In this document: positions 8,541-16,642 of the stretch, piece after piece
Layout of the letters: each line of letters starts with the position of its first letter
Numbering within the stretch: position 1 is the stretch's first letter
Assembly: GCA_910585015.1 (NCBI GenBank)
Contig: CAJUCT010000014.1
Span: 35,006-88,226, forward strand
Source of the DNA: an uncultured Acetatifactor sp.
GTDB taxonomy: Bacteria; Bacillota; Clostridia; Lachnospirales; Lachnospiraceae
Direction of reading: 5' to 3'
DNA: 53,221 nucleotides
Program-made: the position numbers and the translations under genes
The notes under the pieces: model-generated
The model's database searches: none
What the model was told of the DNA's origin: nothing
What the model saw: only the letters and a program-made list of their open reading frames with translations

Positions 8541-10424
8541 ATGAATATTGAAGTACAATGCTGCGGCGTCGTGATTTTAGCGTTAATATGGTATTTCTCA
8601 TTGAGGCAAAAGACATTGAAGCTGGCATCGGAAAAACTGTTTTTGATTACAATGGGTGTGAACTCCTTTTGCCTGTTCATGGACATTCTTTCTGTCATAG
8701 CTATCAATAACCAGGATCTGATCCCGGGATTTTTGCTGGCACTGATCTGTAAGACATATATCGTCTCCCTGATCTGGGTGGGTTATTTTGGATTGATCTA
8801 TTCTCACTTTGATTTCAGGGGGACAAAAGAGGAGCAGATCAGAGAGAACAGGATGTATACTGTCATCGTTCTGGCTGGTACGCTGCTCATCTACATTCTG
8901 CCAATCCAATATTATCTGGAAGGCGATGTGGTCTATACATATGGTCCCAGTTGTACAGCGACTTATATTTTTGCACTTCTCTTTGTGTTGGTGACTTTGT
9001 ATAAGGTCGGAGTAAAGGGAAGGGAGATGAACCCCAAGAGAAGAAGGGCCATCATCATGTGGATGTGCATCTGGATTGTCGCAGCGGTAATACAGTTTCT
9101 CAATGCCAATCTGCTGTTAGTGGGTTTTGCCTCTGTGCTGGGTATGATTATCCTGTTTTTTGAACTGGAAAACCCGGAGGCCAACCTGGACAGGGAGACC
9201 GGCGCATACAATGCCCATGCGCTGGGAGAGTATACAAAGCAGTTATATGAGAAGCAGGAGGGGTTCAGCGCAATATTAGTGGCGCTGGGAAATAATACGG
9301 CTGCCGAGAACGACGGCAGTTCCCAGAAGACAGACAGAATGCTGCGGAATATTGCGCGTTATGCCGATAAAATCAAAAATGTCAAAGTCTTTAAGACAAT
9401 GGAAAGAGAACTGGCTCTTCTTACGGATGACGAAAAAAAAATGTGGGAAGTTTTCCATGACTTGAAAAGCCATATTAACTACCTATGGGCGGAAGCAACT
9501 CCTTTTTATGTGATATTGCCGGATTCCCTGCTGCTTAGAAATGTGGGAGAACTTTTTTTGATGCTGCGGCATTTCAGGATTGGAAGGAGAAAAGATTCTG
9601 CTGAGAACAGCATAATATTGGATGAAACCCAGATTGGACAATATAAAGAGAGGGAAAGGACGGAGGCCATGCTCCGATCTGCCCTGGAAGAAGACAGAAT
9701 AGAAGTTTTCTATCAGCCTATTTATTCCACAAAGCTGAACCGGTTTGTTTCCGCCGAGGCTCTGGTCCGCATCCGGGATCAGGAGGGGGCAATCATACCG
9801 CCGGATAAATTTATACCTATAGCGGAGAGAAACGGCATTATCTCCCAGATCGGCCAGTGTGTGTTTGACAAAACCTGTGCTTTTATCCGGAAAAATCAGC
9901 TGAAGGAGCGGTACGGAATAGAGTATGTGGAAGTCAATCTCTCTGTGAGACAGTGCGAGGATATAACACTGGCAGATACCTATATCCAGATCATGAAAAA
10001 ATACCGGCTGGATCCTTCCTGCATCAGTCTGGAAATCACGGAATCCGCTTCCATAAAGGTCAGAGATAATCTGCTGAAAAATATGCGCCAGTTGATGGAT
10101 TATGGGGTAAGATTTGCTCTGGATGATTTTGGCAACGGGGAGAGCAATTTGAATTATATTGTGGATATGCCCGTGTCTATAGTGAAGTTTGATAGAGATA
10201 TGACCCAGTCCTATTTTTCCAGTTACAAGGCGAAATTTGTCATGGAGGCGGCCATGCATATGATTCAGGATATGAAGCTGGAGATCGTGTCCGAGGGGGT
10301 GGAGACCAGGGAACAGGCGGAGGCTATAGGGGCGCTTGGTATAGAATATATACAGGGATACTATTTTTCCAGGCCGCTGCCCGGAGAGGAATTTTTAGAG
10401 TTTGTGGCAGGAAAGACATATTGA
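8541..10424 (+). CDS. Membrane-bound c-di-GMP phosphodiesterase (EAL domain)
   Basis: 627 residues. Six or seven membrane segments fill about residues 5-210. A degenerate GGDEF-like region follows (about 215-360; DRETGAYN is kept but no GGDEF signature). The EAL domain occupies about 385-620. Catalytic motifs look complete: EAL near 404, VNLSVRQ, LEITESA, LDDFGNGESN near 525, VKFDRDM, SEGVET and QGYYFSRPL. It should hydrolyse c-di-GMP at the membrane, with the N-terminus sensing an unknown signal. It stands alone between terminators and the tRNA-like RNA locus. Confidence 0.9.
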   Translation: MNIEVQCCGVVILALIWYFSLRQKTLKLASEKLFLITMGVNSFCLFMDILSVIAINNQDLIPGFLLALICKTYIVSLIWVGYFGLIYSHFDFRGTKEEQIRENRMYTVIVLAGTLLIYILPIQYYLEGDVVYTYGPSCTATYIFALLFVLVTLYKVGVKGREMNPKRRRAIIMWMCIWIVAAVIQFLNANLLLVGFASVLGMIILFFELENPEANLDRETGAYNAHALGEYTKQLYEKQEGFSAILVALGNNTAAENDGSSQKTDRMLRNIARYADKIKNVKVFKTMERELALLTDDEKKMWEVFHDLKSHINYLWAEATPFYVILPDSLLLRNVGELFLMLRHFRIGRRKDSAENSIILDETQIGQYKERERTEAMLRSALEEDRIEVFYQPIYSTKLNRFVSAEALVRIRDQEGAIIPPDKFIPIAERNGIISQIGQCVFDKTCAFIRKNQLKERYGIEYVEVNLSVRQCEDITLADTYIQIMKKYRLDPSCISLEITESASIKVRDNLLKNMRQLMDYGVRFALDDFGNGESNLNYIVDMPVSIVKFDRDMTQSYFSSYKAKFVMEAAMHMIQDMKLEIVSEGVETREQAEAIGALGIEYIQGYYFSRPLPGEEFLEFVAGKTY

Positions 10425-10546
10425 GTTTTGGAAAAAGTACGTTCTGATGAATATAAGAATATAGAAGAGTTTATACCACAGGTTGATTGAAATACTCTTA
10501 TACATCTGTTAAATTTATTATGTTGACAGATGAAAAAAAAGTTTAG

Positions 10547-10666
10547 CCGGCGGTGGCGGAAATGGAAGACGCGGCGGCAATGTATAATGTTTCATGCTCG
10601 TGAAACAGACAGCAGACAATTGCCAAGGGGGCCGTTATGTTACAGGTTCGAATCCTGTCCGCCGGT
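10547..10666 (+). ncRNA. tRNA-like (Y-RNA-like) RNA 1
   Basis: The acceptor stem CCGGCGG (10547-10553) pairs perfectly with CCGCCGG (10659-10665). The D-arm has GCG/CGC (10556-10558, 10570-10572) with a GG-containing loop. The T-arm has ACAGG-TTCGAAT-CCTGT (10642-10658). In place of an anticodon arm there is about 70 nt: a stem GGCAAT/ATTGCC (10576-10581, 10619-10624) enclosing a hairpin GTTTCA-TGCTCG-TGAAAC (10589-10606). No CCA is encoded. It is not a usable tRNA, but the tRNA ends are exact. By analogy with bacterial Y RNAs, and because of the DUF2828 gene downstream, it is probably a guide or tether RNA for that protein. Confidence 0.75.
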
Positions 10667-10669
10667 TAT

Positions 10670-10785
10670 GGGTGAGGTAGTTCAGAGGTAGAGCGCGAAA
10701 AAAGGGAATCATGCTCGTGGTTCCTGCAGCAATCTATAAACCACAGATAATGGCGATGTCAACGGTTCGATTCCGTTCCTCACCC
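10670..10785 (+). ncRNA. tRNA-like (Y-RNA-like) RNA 2
   Basis: Starts 3 nt after RNA 1. The acceptor stem GGTGAGG (10671-10677) pairs with CCTCACC (10778-10784), with one extra pair G10670-C10785 resembling the G-1 pair of tRNA-His. T8 A9 precede the D-arm GTTC-AGAGGTA-GAGC (10680-10694); the T-arm is AACGG-TTCGATT-CCGTT (10761-10777). The anticodon arm is replaced by about 65 nt containing a 7-bp hairpin GGAATCA / TGGTTCC around the loop TGCTCG (10705-10724), the same loop as in RNA 1. Tight spacing suggests one precursor cut by tRNA-processing enzymes. Confidence 0.75.
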
Positions 10786-10869
10786 GTATTATTTATAATC
10801 GACAGAAATGTAATGACAGATTTATCAGATTACATATGCCGAACAATAGATTACTAATAGAATACTTAA

Positions 10870-10992
10870 CCGGCGGTGGCGGAAATGGGAGACGCGCGAT
10901 AAGAGCAAAATGTTTCATGTCTGTGGAACTTTCAGCAATTATTGTTCACCAGGGGTATCGTACATTACAGGTTCGAATCCGACCCTCACTCC
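10870..10992 (+). ncRNA. tRNA-like RNA 3, apparently chimeric or decayed
   Basis: The 5' half is nearly identical to RNA 1 (CCGGCGG, then the same D-arm). An inner stem GCGATA/TATCGT (10896-10901, 10956-10961) encloses a hairpin GTTTCA-TGTCTG-TGGAAC (10912-10929) like those of RNAs 1 and 2. The T-loop GGTTCGAATCC is present, but the sequence after it (GACCCTCACTCC) pairs neither with the T-stem nor with the CCGGCGG acceptor; it resembles the CCTCAC end of RNA 2. Either a recombined, dead copy or an RNA with a different 3' fold. Confidence 0.55.
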
Positions 10993-11023
10993 TATTTTAG
11001 AAAATGTAAGTTATGTTTGTGAG

Positions 11024-11047
11024 ATAGCGCGGAAAGGTCTGCGCTAT
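11024..11047 (+). promoter_or_regulatory. Hairpin just before the DUF2828 ribosome site
   Basis: A 7-bp perfect stem ATAGCGC / GCGCTAT (11024-11030, 11041-11047) directly abuts the GGGGGA ribosome site (11048-11053). There is no T-run, so it is not a classic terminator. It could mark the end of the RNA precursor or affect translation of the downstream gene. Confidence 0.4.
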
Positions 11048-11059
11048 GGGGGAATTGTC

Positions 11060-12520
11060 ATGAGTTTTGCAGATGTATTAAGAAATGCGGGTAGATTTAC
11101 CCACACGGAGAACGGGGCCGTGGCTCTGTGTACCACCAGGGATGCCAGACTGGATTTTTTCAGCACCGTGGGTTCTCTGCGGGAAGCGGATGAAAACAGA
11201 ATGTGTACGCTGTTTGCTGAATCCTACAGCCAGGATGCGCTGTTTACCATGAAGATTTTGTTCTATGCCAGGGATATCAGGGGAGGGCTGGGCGAGAGGA
11301 AGACTTTCCGGACTTTGCTGCGCTATGCCGCGGATCATCATCCTCAGGCGGTAAAGCCCAATCTGGATCTGGTGGGGGTATTTGGCCGCTATGACGATCT
11401 GTACGCTCTGATTGGGACACGGCTGGAGGAAGATATGTGGGCGGTTATGAAGGAGCAGTTTCAGGAGGATCTGGAGAATCTGCGCCAGGGCAATGCCGTC
11501 TCACTGCTGGCAAAGTGGATCAAAACCGCCGATTCCAGTTCCAGTAAGACCCGCAGGCTGGGCATTCTGACAGCCCAGAAGCTGGGTTATTCCGTGTATG
11601 AATTTAAGAGGCTGGTCCGCAGCATGAGAAAGCGTATCGGCATCGTGGAAGCATTGATGACAGCAGGCCGCTGGGAGGAGATCACATACAGCGCTGTTCC
11701 CAGCAGGGCCATGAAGATATACCACAAGACTTTTCATAGGCATGATCCGAAGGGTTTTGCCGCATATCTGGGCAGTGTGGAAAAGGGTGAGGCGAAGATC
11801 CATGCGGATGCTCTGTACCCTTATGATATCGTGAGTGAGTACATGAGGGGCCGGGGGGAGGATCGCACACTGGAAGCCCAGTGGAAGGCCCTTCCCAACT
11901 ATGTGAAAGAAGGATCCAATGTGCTGGTGATGGCGGATACTTCCGGTTCCATGACCTGCGCCGGAGGCAGACCAATGGCCTCTTCTGTGGGATTGGCAAT
12001 CTATTTTGCGGAGAGAAACGCAGGCGCCTATCACAATATGTTTATGACCTTCAGCGCCAGCCCTTCTATCATAGAACTGTGTGGGGAAACCCTGTACCAG
12101 AAGGTACAGAATACCATGAAAGCCCCCTGGGGAAATAACACCAACCTGCGGGCCGCGTTTGAACAAGTGCTGAATATTGCCGTAAATGCGCATATACCTC
12201 AGGAAGAGATGCCCAAGGCCATAGTTGTGGTCTCCGACATGGAGATCGATCATTGCGGTGACAGGGAGTGGAGTTTCTATGACAATATGGAAGACCGTTT
12301 TAGACGGGCGGGCTATCATATTCCCAATATCATTTTCTGGAATGTGAACAGCCGCCACGACATCTTCCATGCGGACAAGAGCCGCCGGGGCGTCCAGCTG
12401 GCCAGCGGTCAGTCCGTCACTGTGTTTAAGCAGATCCTGGAGTCCCTGGACTGCACACCGGTGGAAGCCATGGAGAAAACCATTGGCGCAGAGCGGTATG
12501 ACTGCGTGACCATAGGATAA
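11060..12520 (+). CDS. DUF2828 family protein: Ro60/TROVE-like helical domain plus vWA
   Basis: 486 residues from the ATG at 11060, which has GGGGGA 6 nt upstream; the frame is open further 5' but that part lies in the RNA genes. The N-terminal helical repeats (about 1-280) show DUF2828 motifs: FYARDIRGGLGERK, GRYDDLYAL, SLLAKWIK, WEEITYSAVPSRAM, and AKIHADALYPYDIV. The C-terminal vWA domain (about 285-480) has an intact MIDAS: DTSGSM near 293, NNTNLRAA, and VVSDMEID. The architecture parallels Ro60, an RNA-binding ring that works with Y RNAs in RNA quality control. Three tRNA-like RNAs directly upstream support an RNA-binding role. RNA binding is inference; the domain call is solid. Confidence 0.85.
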   Translation: MSFADVLRNAGRFTHTENGAVALCTTRDARLDFFSTVGSLREADENRMCTLFAESYSQDALFTMKILFYARDIRGGLGERKTFRTLLRYAADHHPQAVKPNLDLVGVFGRYDDLYALIGTRLEEDMWAVMKEQFQEDLENLRQGNAVSLLAKWIKTADSSSSKTRRLGILTAQKLGYSVYEFKRLVRSMRKRIGIVEALMTAGRWEEITYSAVPSRAMKIYHKTFHRHDPKGFAAYLGSVEKGEAKIHADALYPYDIVSEYMRGRGEDRTLEAQWKALPNYVKEGSNVLVMADTSGSMTCAGGRPMASSVGLAIYFAERNAGAYHNMFMTFSASPSIIELCGETLYQKVQNTMKAPWGNNTNLRAAFEQVLNIAVNAHIPQEEMPKAIVVVSDMEIDHCGDREWSFYDNMEDRFRRAGYHIPNIIFWNVNSRHDIFHADKSRRGVQLASGQSVTVFKQILESLDCTPVEAMEKTIGAERYDCVTIG

Positions 12521-12540
12521 AATGCATATTGTATCATTCA

Positions 12541-12566
12541 AAATGCCGGAGCAATCCGGCATTTTT
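12541..12566 (+). terminator. Terminator after the DUF2828 gene
   Basis: Stem AAATGCCGGA / TCCGGCATTT (12541-12550, 12555-12564), loop GCAA, ending in a run of five T. Confidence 0.9.
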
Positions 12567-12897
12567 GCTATTTATTTTGACGGTCACTAAAAGCTGCCAA
12601 GTAACCCGACTCACGGGCGAAAGATTTCAGGGACATCACGGCAAAATCTCATCGCTGGTGAGTATAATCGCTGACAAAATAGTATACTTTCACTGACAAA
12701 TCAGTTATAATATAAACATCCGAATTAAATGTATTTTGTATACATCGGATAGGCGTTTTTTACAATCGGTTTGAGTATGATTTTAAATATGAAGGCGGTA
12801 TCCCGGAGGCGGAGCATGAAGGAGTTCATCTATACTTTTTGGGATATGCAGGATATGATATAAATGCGGAATAATAATAAATAGGAGGAGAATTGTC
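12567..12897 (+). other. Gap with a gene-tail remnant
   Basis: About 330 bp without an intact gene. An open frame from about 12764 to TAA 12872-12874 reads NRFEYDFKYEGGIPEAE then HEGVHLYFLGYAGYDINAE, which looks like the tail of a lost protein; family not recognised. A TATAAT at 12706-12711 is a possible -10 without a good -35. An AGGAGGAG ribosome site for the next gene lies at its end. Confidence 0.35.
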
Positions 12898-13626
12898 ATG
12901 GAAATACCCAAAATTTTAAAACCATATGAGGAATTTTTAATGTCAACCGTTAAGCCTTCCAACCAGATTGTTTTTACGTTGGAGGAGACAAAGCCCTGGG
13001 AGAGCAAGCTGGGGGGATGCCCTTATCTGGAGGATATTGGACAATATCCTATGGGACTAAATGGGAGCCCTATGATGTTTTTTGCGCAGATCAACCTTGC
13101 CGAGATGCCGTCTCTGCCGGATTTCCCGCAGGAAGGATTGCTTCAGTTCTATGTGGAGGATGAAGATTGCTATGGATTAGACGCCCCCTGTGTGGTGAAA
13201 TATATTCCTGCGTATACAACGGATGAATCCGCTCTGGTAAGGGAGAACCCCTATAGTGATGCTTATGAGGAAAATCTGCCTTTTACCGAGGATTGTAAAA
13301 TAACTTTTGTCAGGCAGGAAATGTTCGTCGGAACAGAATGTCCTGAATACCAGGATAAGTTTGGTGATGTGTCTGAGGAAGAGTCGGATGCTCTATATGA
13401 TCTCTGTGATGCCAGTGACAGCCGTGTGGGAGGATACCCGATCTTTGTTCAGAGCGCTCCGGCGTATTACAACAGCGAGGAATATGTGCTGCTTCTGCAA
13501 CTGGACCTGGACGATACCAGCGGTCTGATGTTTGGCGATTCCGGCAACTGCGATTTTTTCATCTCCCGCAAGGATCTGCTGGCAAAGAATTTCTCCAATG
13601 TGGAGTATGACTGGCAGTGCTGTTAA
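12898..13626 (+). CDS. DUF1963 (YwqG-like) protein
   Basis: 242 residues, soluble and acidic, close to the usual YwqG length. Family motifs: KLGGCPYLE, MMFFAQINLAEMP, FPQEGLLQFYV, the DSRVGGYPIFVQ segment, LLLQLDLDD, and FGDSGNCDFFISRKDL. The biochemical function of the family is unknown; members are often found near polymorphic-toxin and immunity genes. It is followed after 44 bp by a DUF4261 gene, probably in the same transcript. Confidence 0.85.
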   Translation: MEIPKILKPYEEFLMSTVKPSNQIVFTLEETKPWESKLGGCPYLEDIGQYPMGLNGSPMMFFAQINLAEMPSLPDFPQEGLLQFYVEDEDCYGLDAPCVVKYIPAYTTDESALVRENPYSDAYEENLPFTEDCKITFVRQEMFVGTECPEYQDKFGDVSEEESDALYDLCDASDSRVGGYPIFVQSAPAYYNSEEYVLLLQLDLDDTSGLMFGDSGNCDFFISRKDLLAKNFSNVEYDWQCC

Positions 13627-13670
13627 GGATATTAAAGGAATAATATAAATTATTGACGGAGGTATTAAGA

Positions 13671-14603
13671 ATGGGACTATTTTCAAATTTTAAGAAAAAG
13701 AAGCCGGAAGACACCCGGCAGGAAGCCAAGGAAGAGTTGGAGAAGTTTGATTCTACCATACGTCCGGGTGGTGTTTTCATGGTGCAGCTGCTTATGAAAG
13801 AGAAGTGTGATGTGCCGACTGCCGAGGGGATGACAGAGATCTTGTCAAAACATCTTGGAAAAGTGGAAGCTTTTGGCGACCAGAATAAGGAGAAGGGATT
13901 TTTCAGTTTTGCGGCATGGGACTATCAGTCGGAGTTCAGTGATGCGAAAGTGCCAGTGCAATTGTCCATCATGGGTTGTGAACCCTTTCAGGCGGACCGG
14001 ATAGATGAGATGAAGCGCAGCCAGATGTGGAATTGCCAGGAAGACCGGGATCGCATTTTATCCGAGTGCAAATATGCTGTCACATCCGTGGATATGCTTG
14101 GCGGCGGCCTGAAGGCCCAGATCAGAGCCAATATGCTGATGGATTATCTGGAGGCATTGCTGGAGTTGTACCCCACCTGTGAAGCGGTATATTCCCTTAA
14201 TTCCGGCAAGCTGATTCTGGCGGATACCATCCGCAGCGGGCAGGTAAAGGGCCTCGACCGCTTTATCCAGTATTGCGTCAATGCCCGGTTTTTCAATATC
14301 AATGGGACCAATGACCATGTGGTTGACACGCTGGGACTCAGCCTGCTCTACATAGAAGATCTGCAATATCATTTTCATGATATGGATCCTAACTGGGTGG
14401 TGGGGCATGCCTATAGTATGGCTTCCTATATTTTGTCCAATGACTGCCCCATCAAGAATGGCGATACCATTGACGGAATCGCTGACGGACGGATAGTTCA
14501 GGATATCCAGTGGAAATGTTGTTTTGAGGACGCATTAATTGGGCCTAAACGGCCGGTTTTGGATGTATGCATGGGAGAGTATGCTGCCGGTGAGCGCCAG
14601 TGA
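13671..14603 (+). CDS. DUF4261 domain protein
   Basis: 310 residues from ATG 13671, supported by GACGGAGG 6-8 nt upstream. A short basic N-terminus (MGLFSNFKKKK) is followed by a globular domain. DUF4261-like features include MVQLLMKE near the start, the AVYSLNSGKLILAD segment, ARFFNINGT, VVDTLGLSLLYIEDLQYHF and the VVGHAYSMASYIL segment ending in DGIADGR. No catalytic motif is known for the family. Pairing with DUF1963 suggests a shared accessory or immunity-type role; this is a guess from context. Confidence 0.75.
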   Translation: MGLFSNFKKKKPEDTRQEAKEELEKFDSTIRPGGVFMVQLLMKEKCDVPTAEGMTEILSKHLGKVEAFGDQNKEKGFFSFAAWDYQSEFSDAKVPVQLSIMGCEPFQADRIDEMKRSQMWNCQEDRDRILSECKYAVTSVDMLGGGLKAQIRANMLMDYLEALLELYPTCEAVYSLNSGKLILADTIRSGQVKGLDRFIQYCVNARFFNINGTNDHVVDTLGLSLLYIEDLQYHFHDMDPNWVVGHAYSMASYILSNDCPIKNGDTIDGIADGRIVQDIQWKCCFEDALIGPKRPVLDVCMGEYAAGERQ

Positions 14604-14691
14604 AAGTTTCTATAAAAGGCCAAATGTGCGAAACAGCCTCATTGCATGAAACAGGAAAACATACTATGCTTAAAAGCAGGAGGTGGTAAAC

Positions 14692-15168
14692 ATGGCCAAT
14701 GAGGATAAAAAGGATTTCAACGCCATGCTGCAGGACAGCAAGGATATGCCAAAAATCCAGACAATTACAGACCGGAAAAGTATCGAAAAATATGGTGGAG
14801 ACAGAATGTATTTTGCGCCGCCCATGGACTACGACAGGATTATGAAACAAGTCCCCTATGGAAAGGTTATCACAATAGAAAAAATCCGCGAACATTTTGC
14901 AAAGATTAGCAAAGCGGATTTTACGGAGCCGATTACGGCAGGAATTTTTGTATCTATTGCGGCTTGGGCGAGTTATCAACGTTTGAAGGACAAAACCCCC
15001 TATTGGAGGACATTGAAGGCAAACGGCGAATTGAATCCCAAGTATCCGGGCGGCATTGCCGCTCAGAAAGAAAAACTGGAGGAGGAAGGGCATACAATTA
15101 TCCAGAAGGGCAGGACGAATATCCGGTATTTCGTTAAAGATTATATGGACTCCCTTTTTATATTGTGA
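14692..15168 (+). CDS. MGMT/ATL-like DNA-binding protein lacking the reactive Cys
   Basis: 158 residues from ATG 14692, which has AGGAGG 8 nt upstream. The core matches the DNA-binding domain of O6-alkylguanine transferases: VPYGKVITIEKIREHF, then TPYWRTLKANGELNPKYPG, QKEKLEEEGH. At the place of the alkyl-accepting PCHR motif the protein reads PYWR, so it cannot work as a suicide alkyltransferase. Alkyltransferase-like (ATL) proteins bind alkylated DNA without repairing it themselves, which is one possible role. A helical insertion (FTEPITAGIFVSIAAWASYQR) separates the two halves. Family call moderate. Confidence 0.6.
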   Translation: MANEDKKDFNAMLQDSKDMPKIQTITDRKSIEKYGGDRMYFAPPMDYDRIMKQVPYGKVITIEKIREHFAKISKADFTEPITAGIFVSIAAWASYQRLKDKTPYWRTLKANGELNPKYPGGIAAQKEKLEEEGHTIIQKGRTNIRYFVKDYMDSLFIL

Positions 15169-15318
15169 TAAATTTCTCTTTAAAAGTGCCGATATATCCC
15201 GCAGGGAGGAATTGTCACAGGTGATGCTTTTGTATGAAGGGCAGGAATTATTCTCCTCAGAATTGTCAAAATATAAGGAGAGCAGAGCTATAAACTAATT
15301 ATACGAGGAGGAACGAAT

Positions 15319-15777
15319 ATGTTAAAAGCAGGAACAAAAGCTCCGGCATTTTCTTTACCGGATCAGAACGGAAAAGTACACACCCTGGAGGAGTACCGGG
15401 GTAAAAAGGTGATTCTGTATTTCTATCCCAAAGACAATACTCCCGGCTGTACTAAGCAGGCGTGCAATTTCGGGGAACTTTATCCACAGTTCCGGGAGAA
15501 GGGCGCAGTGGTGCTGGGGGTCAGCAAGGACAGCGTGACATCCCATAAGAAGTTCGAAGAAAAATATGGTCTGCCGTTTACGCTGCTCTCAGATCCCGAA
15601 CTTTCCTGCATCCAGGCTTATGATGTGTGGCAGGAAAAGAAAAATTACGGTAAAGTAAGCATGGGCGTGGTGCGTACCACTTATCTGATCGACGAAGAAG
15701 GCATAATTATCAAAGCCTTTGGCAAGGTAAAAGCCGCTGAAAACCCTGCCCAGATGCTGGAAGAATTGCAGGAGTGA
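15319..15777 (+). CDS. bcp: Thiol peroxidase, Bcp/PrxQ-type peroxiredoxin
   Basis: 152 residues, full length. The thioredoxin fold has the peroxidatic Cys44 in PKDNTPGCTKQAC and a resolving Cys49, the PrxQ spacing. It reduces hydroperoxides with electrons from thioredoxin in the cytoplasm. An ACGAGGAGGAACG ribosome site precedes the ATG. yaaA starts 7 bp after its stop, giving a two-gene peroxide-defence unit. Confidence 0.93.
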   Translation: MLKAGTKAPAFSLPDQNGKVHTLEEYRGKKVILYFYPKDNTPGCTKQACNFGELYPQFREKGAVVLGVSKDSVTSHKKFEEKYGLPFTLLSDPELSCIQAYDVWQEKKNYGKVSMGVVRTTYLIDEEGIIIKAFGKVKAAENPAQMLEELQE

Positions 15778-15784
15778 ATACAGA

Positions 15785-16534
15785 ATGTTTCAGATTATTA
15801 TCTCTCCAGCCAAAAAAATGAATGTGGATACAGACTCCTTTGCCGTCAGAGGTATGCCCCGTTTTTTGAAGGACACAGAAATCCTGATGCGCAGGATACA
15901 GTCCCTGTCCTTGGCTGAGGCCAGGGCGTTGTGGAAGTGCAATGACGCTCTGGCAGAGCTAAATTTCCAGCGTTTTCGCGATATGGATCTGGAACACCGG
16001 CTGACTCCGGCGGTGATGGCCTATGAGGGACTGCAATACAGGCATATGGCTCCCGGGGTGCTCACCCAGGGAGCTCTGTCTTACATAGCAGGGCATCTCC
16101 GCATCCTGTCAGGCTTCTACGGCCTGCTCAAACCCTTTGACGGCGTGACGCCCTACCGCCTGGAGATGCAGGCCAGGCTGGCCGTGGATACATGCCGGGA
16201 TCTCTATGAATTTTGGGGCAATCGCCTGTACAAAAGCCTGACGGAAGAGAGTGGTACTGTTATCAATTTGGCTTCGAAGGAATATTCCCGGTGCATTGAA
16301 AAATATATCACAGCCAAGGACAGATGGATTACTGTGGAGTTTGGGGAGTTGGATGCAGGGAAAATCAAACAGAAAGGTACTCTGGCGAAAATGGCAAGAG
16401 GTGAGATGGTGCGTTTTCTGGCGGAGAACGGCATCTGTGATCCGAAGGACATCAAGGAGTTTCATGAGTTGGGATTCAGCTATTGCGGGCAGTTGTCCAG
16501 CCCGGAGAAATATGTATTTATAAAAAGGGATTAA
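15785..16534 (+). CDS. yaaA: Peroxide stress protein YaaA (DUF328)
   Basis: 249 residues. Family signatures are IIISPAKKM at the N-terminus, a YEGLQYRHM segment, SGFYGLLKPFDGVTPYRLEM, FWGNRLY, and NLASKEYSR. YaaA lowers intracellular iron-driven damage during hydrogen peroxide stress and binds DNA in E. coli. It is encoded 7 bp after bcp, so co-regulation in oxidative stress is likely. Confidence 0.93.
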   Translation: MFQIIISPAKKMNVDTDSFAVRGMPRFLKDTEILMRRIQSLSLAEARALWKCNDALAELNFQRFRDMDLEHRLTPAVMAYEGLQYRHMAPGVLTQGALSYIAGHLRILSGFYGLLKPFDGVTPYRLEMQARLAVDTCRDLYEFWGNRLYKSLTEESGTVINLASKEYSRCIEKYITAKDRWITVEFGELDAGKIKQKGTLAKMARGEMVRFLAENGICDPKDIKEFHELGFSYCGQLSSPEKYVFIKRD

Positions 16535-16552
16535 AACGAGAATATCATACAA

Positions 16553-16576
16553 TAACCTGCCCTATTATGCAGGTTA
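16553..16576 (+). terminator. Hairpin after yaaA
   Basis: Perfect 8-bp stem TAACCTGC / GCAGGTTA (16553-16560, 16569-16576). No T-run follows. It precedes a stronger hairpin by 11 bp. Confidence 0.45.
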
Positions 16577-16587
16577 CCCGCTTTGAA

Positions 16588-16629
16588 AAGCAGCTTACCG
16601 CAATTATGTTGCGGCAGGCTGCTTCTTTG
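16588..16629 (+). terminator. Terminator of the bcp-yaaA unit
   Basis: Stem AAGCAGC..CCGCAA / TTGCGG..GCTGCTT (16588-16603, 16609-16624) with a small internal loop, followed by CTTTG. Confidence 0.65.
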
Positions 16630-16642
16630 TCTATGATATATA

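Noticed and set aside
10523..10528. TTGACA upstream of tRNA-like RNA 1 as a -35 box
   Set aside because: No acceptable -10 at 16-18 bp; the position would fall in the RNA itself, so the true promoter is left undefined.
10547..10785. Ordinary tRNA genes with introns
   Set aside because: No anticodon arm can be formed after removing any simple insert, no CCA is encoded, and two adjacent copies have the same hairpin in the insert.
10910..11059. 5' extension of the DUF2828 ORF back to an ATG at 10910
   Set aside because: It lies in tRNA-like RNA 3 and its flank; the ATG at 11060 has a proper ribosome site and begins the conserved part.
11501..12562. 353-codon minus-strand frame opposite the DUF2828 gene
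   Set aside because: No ribosome site or protein-like motif; the plus strand encodes a clear vWA domain here.
15222..15296. 24-codon ORF between the MGMT-like gene and bcp
   Set aside because: Weak ribosome site, no similarity, and too short to support.
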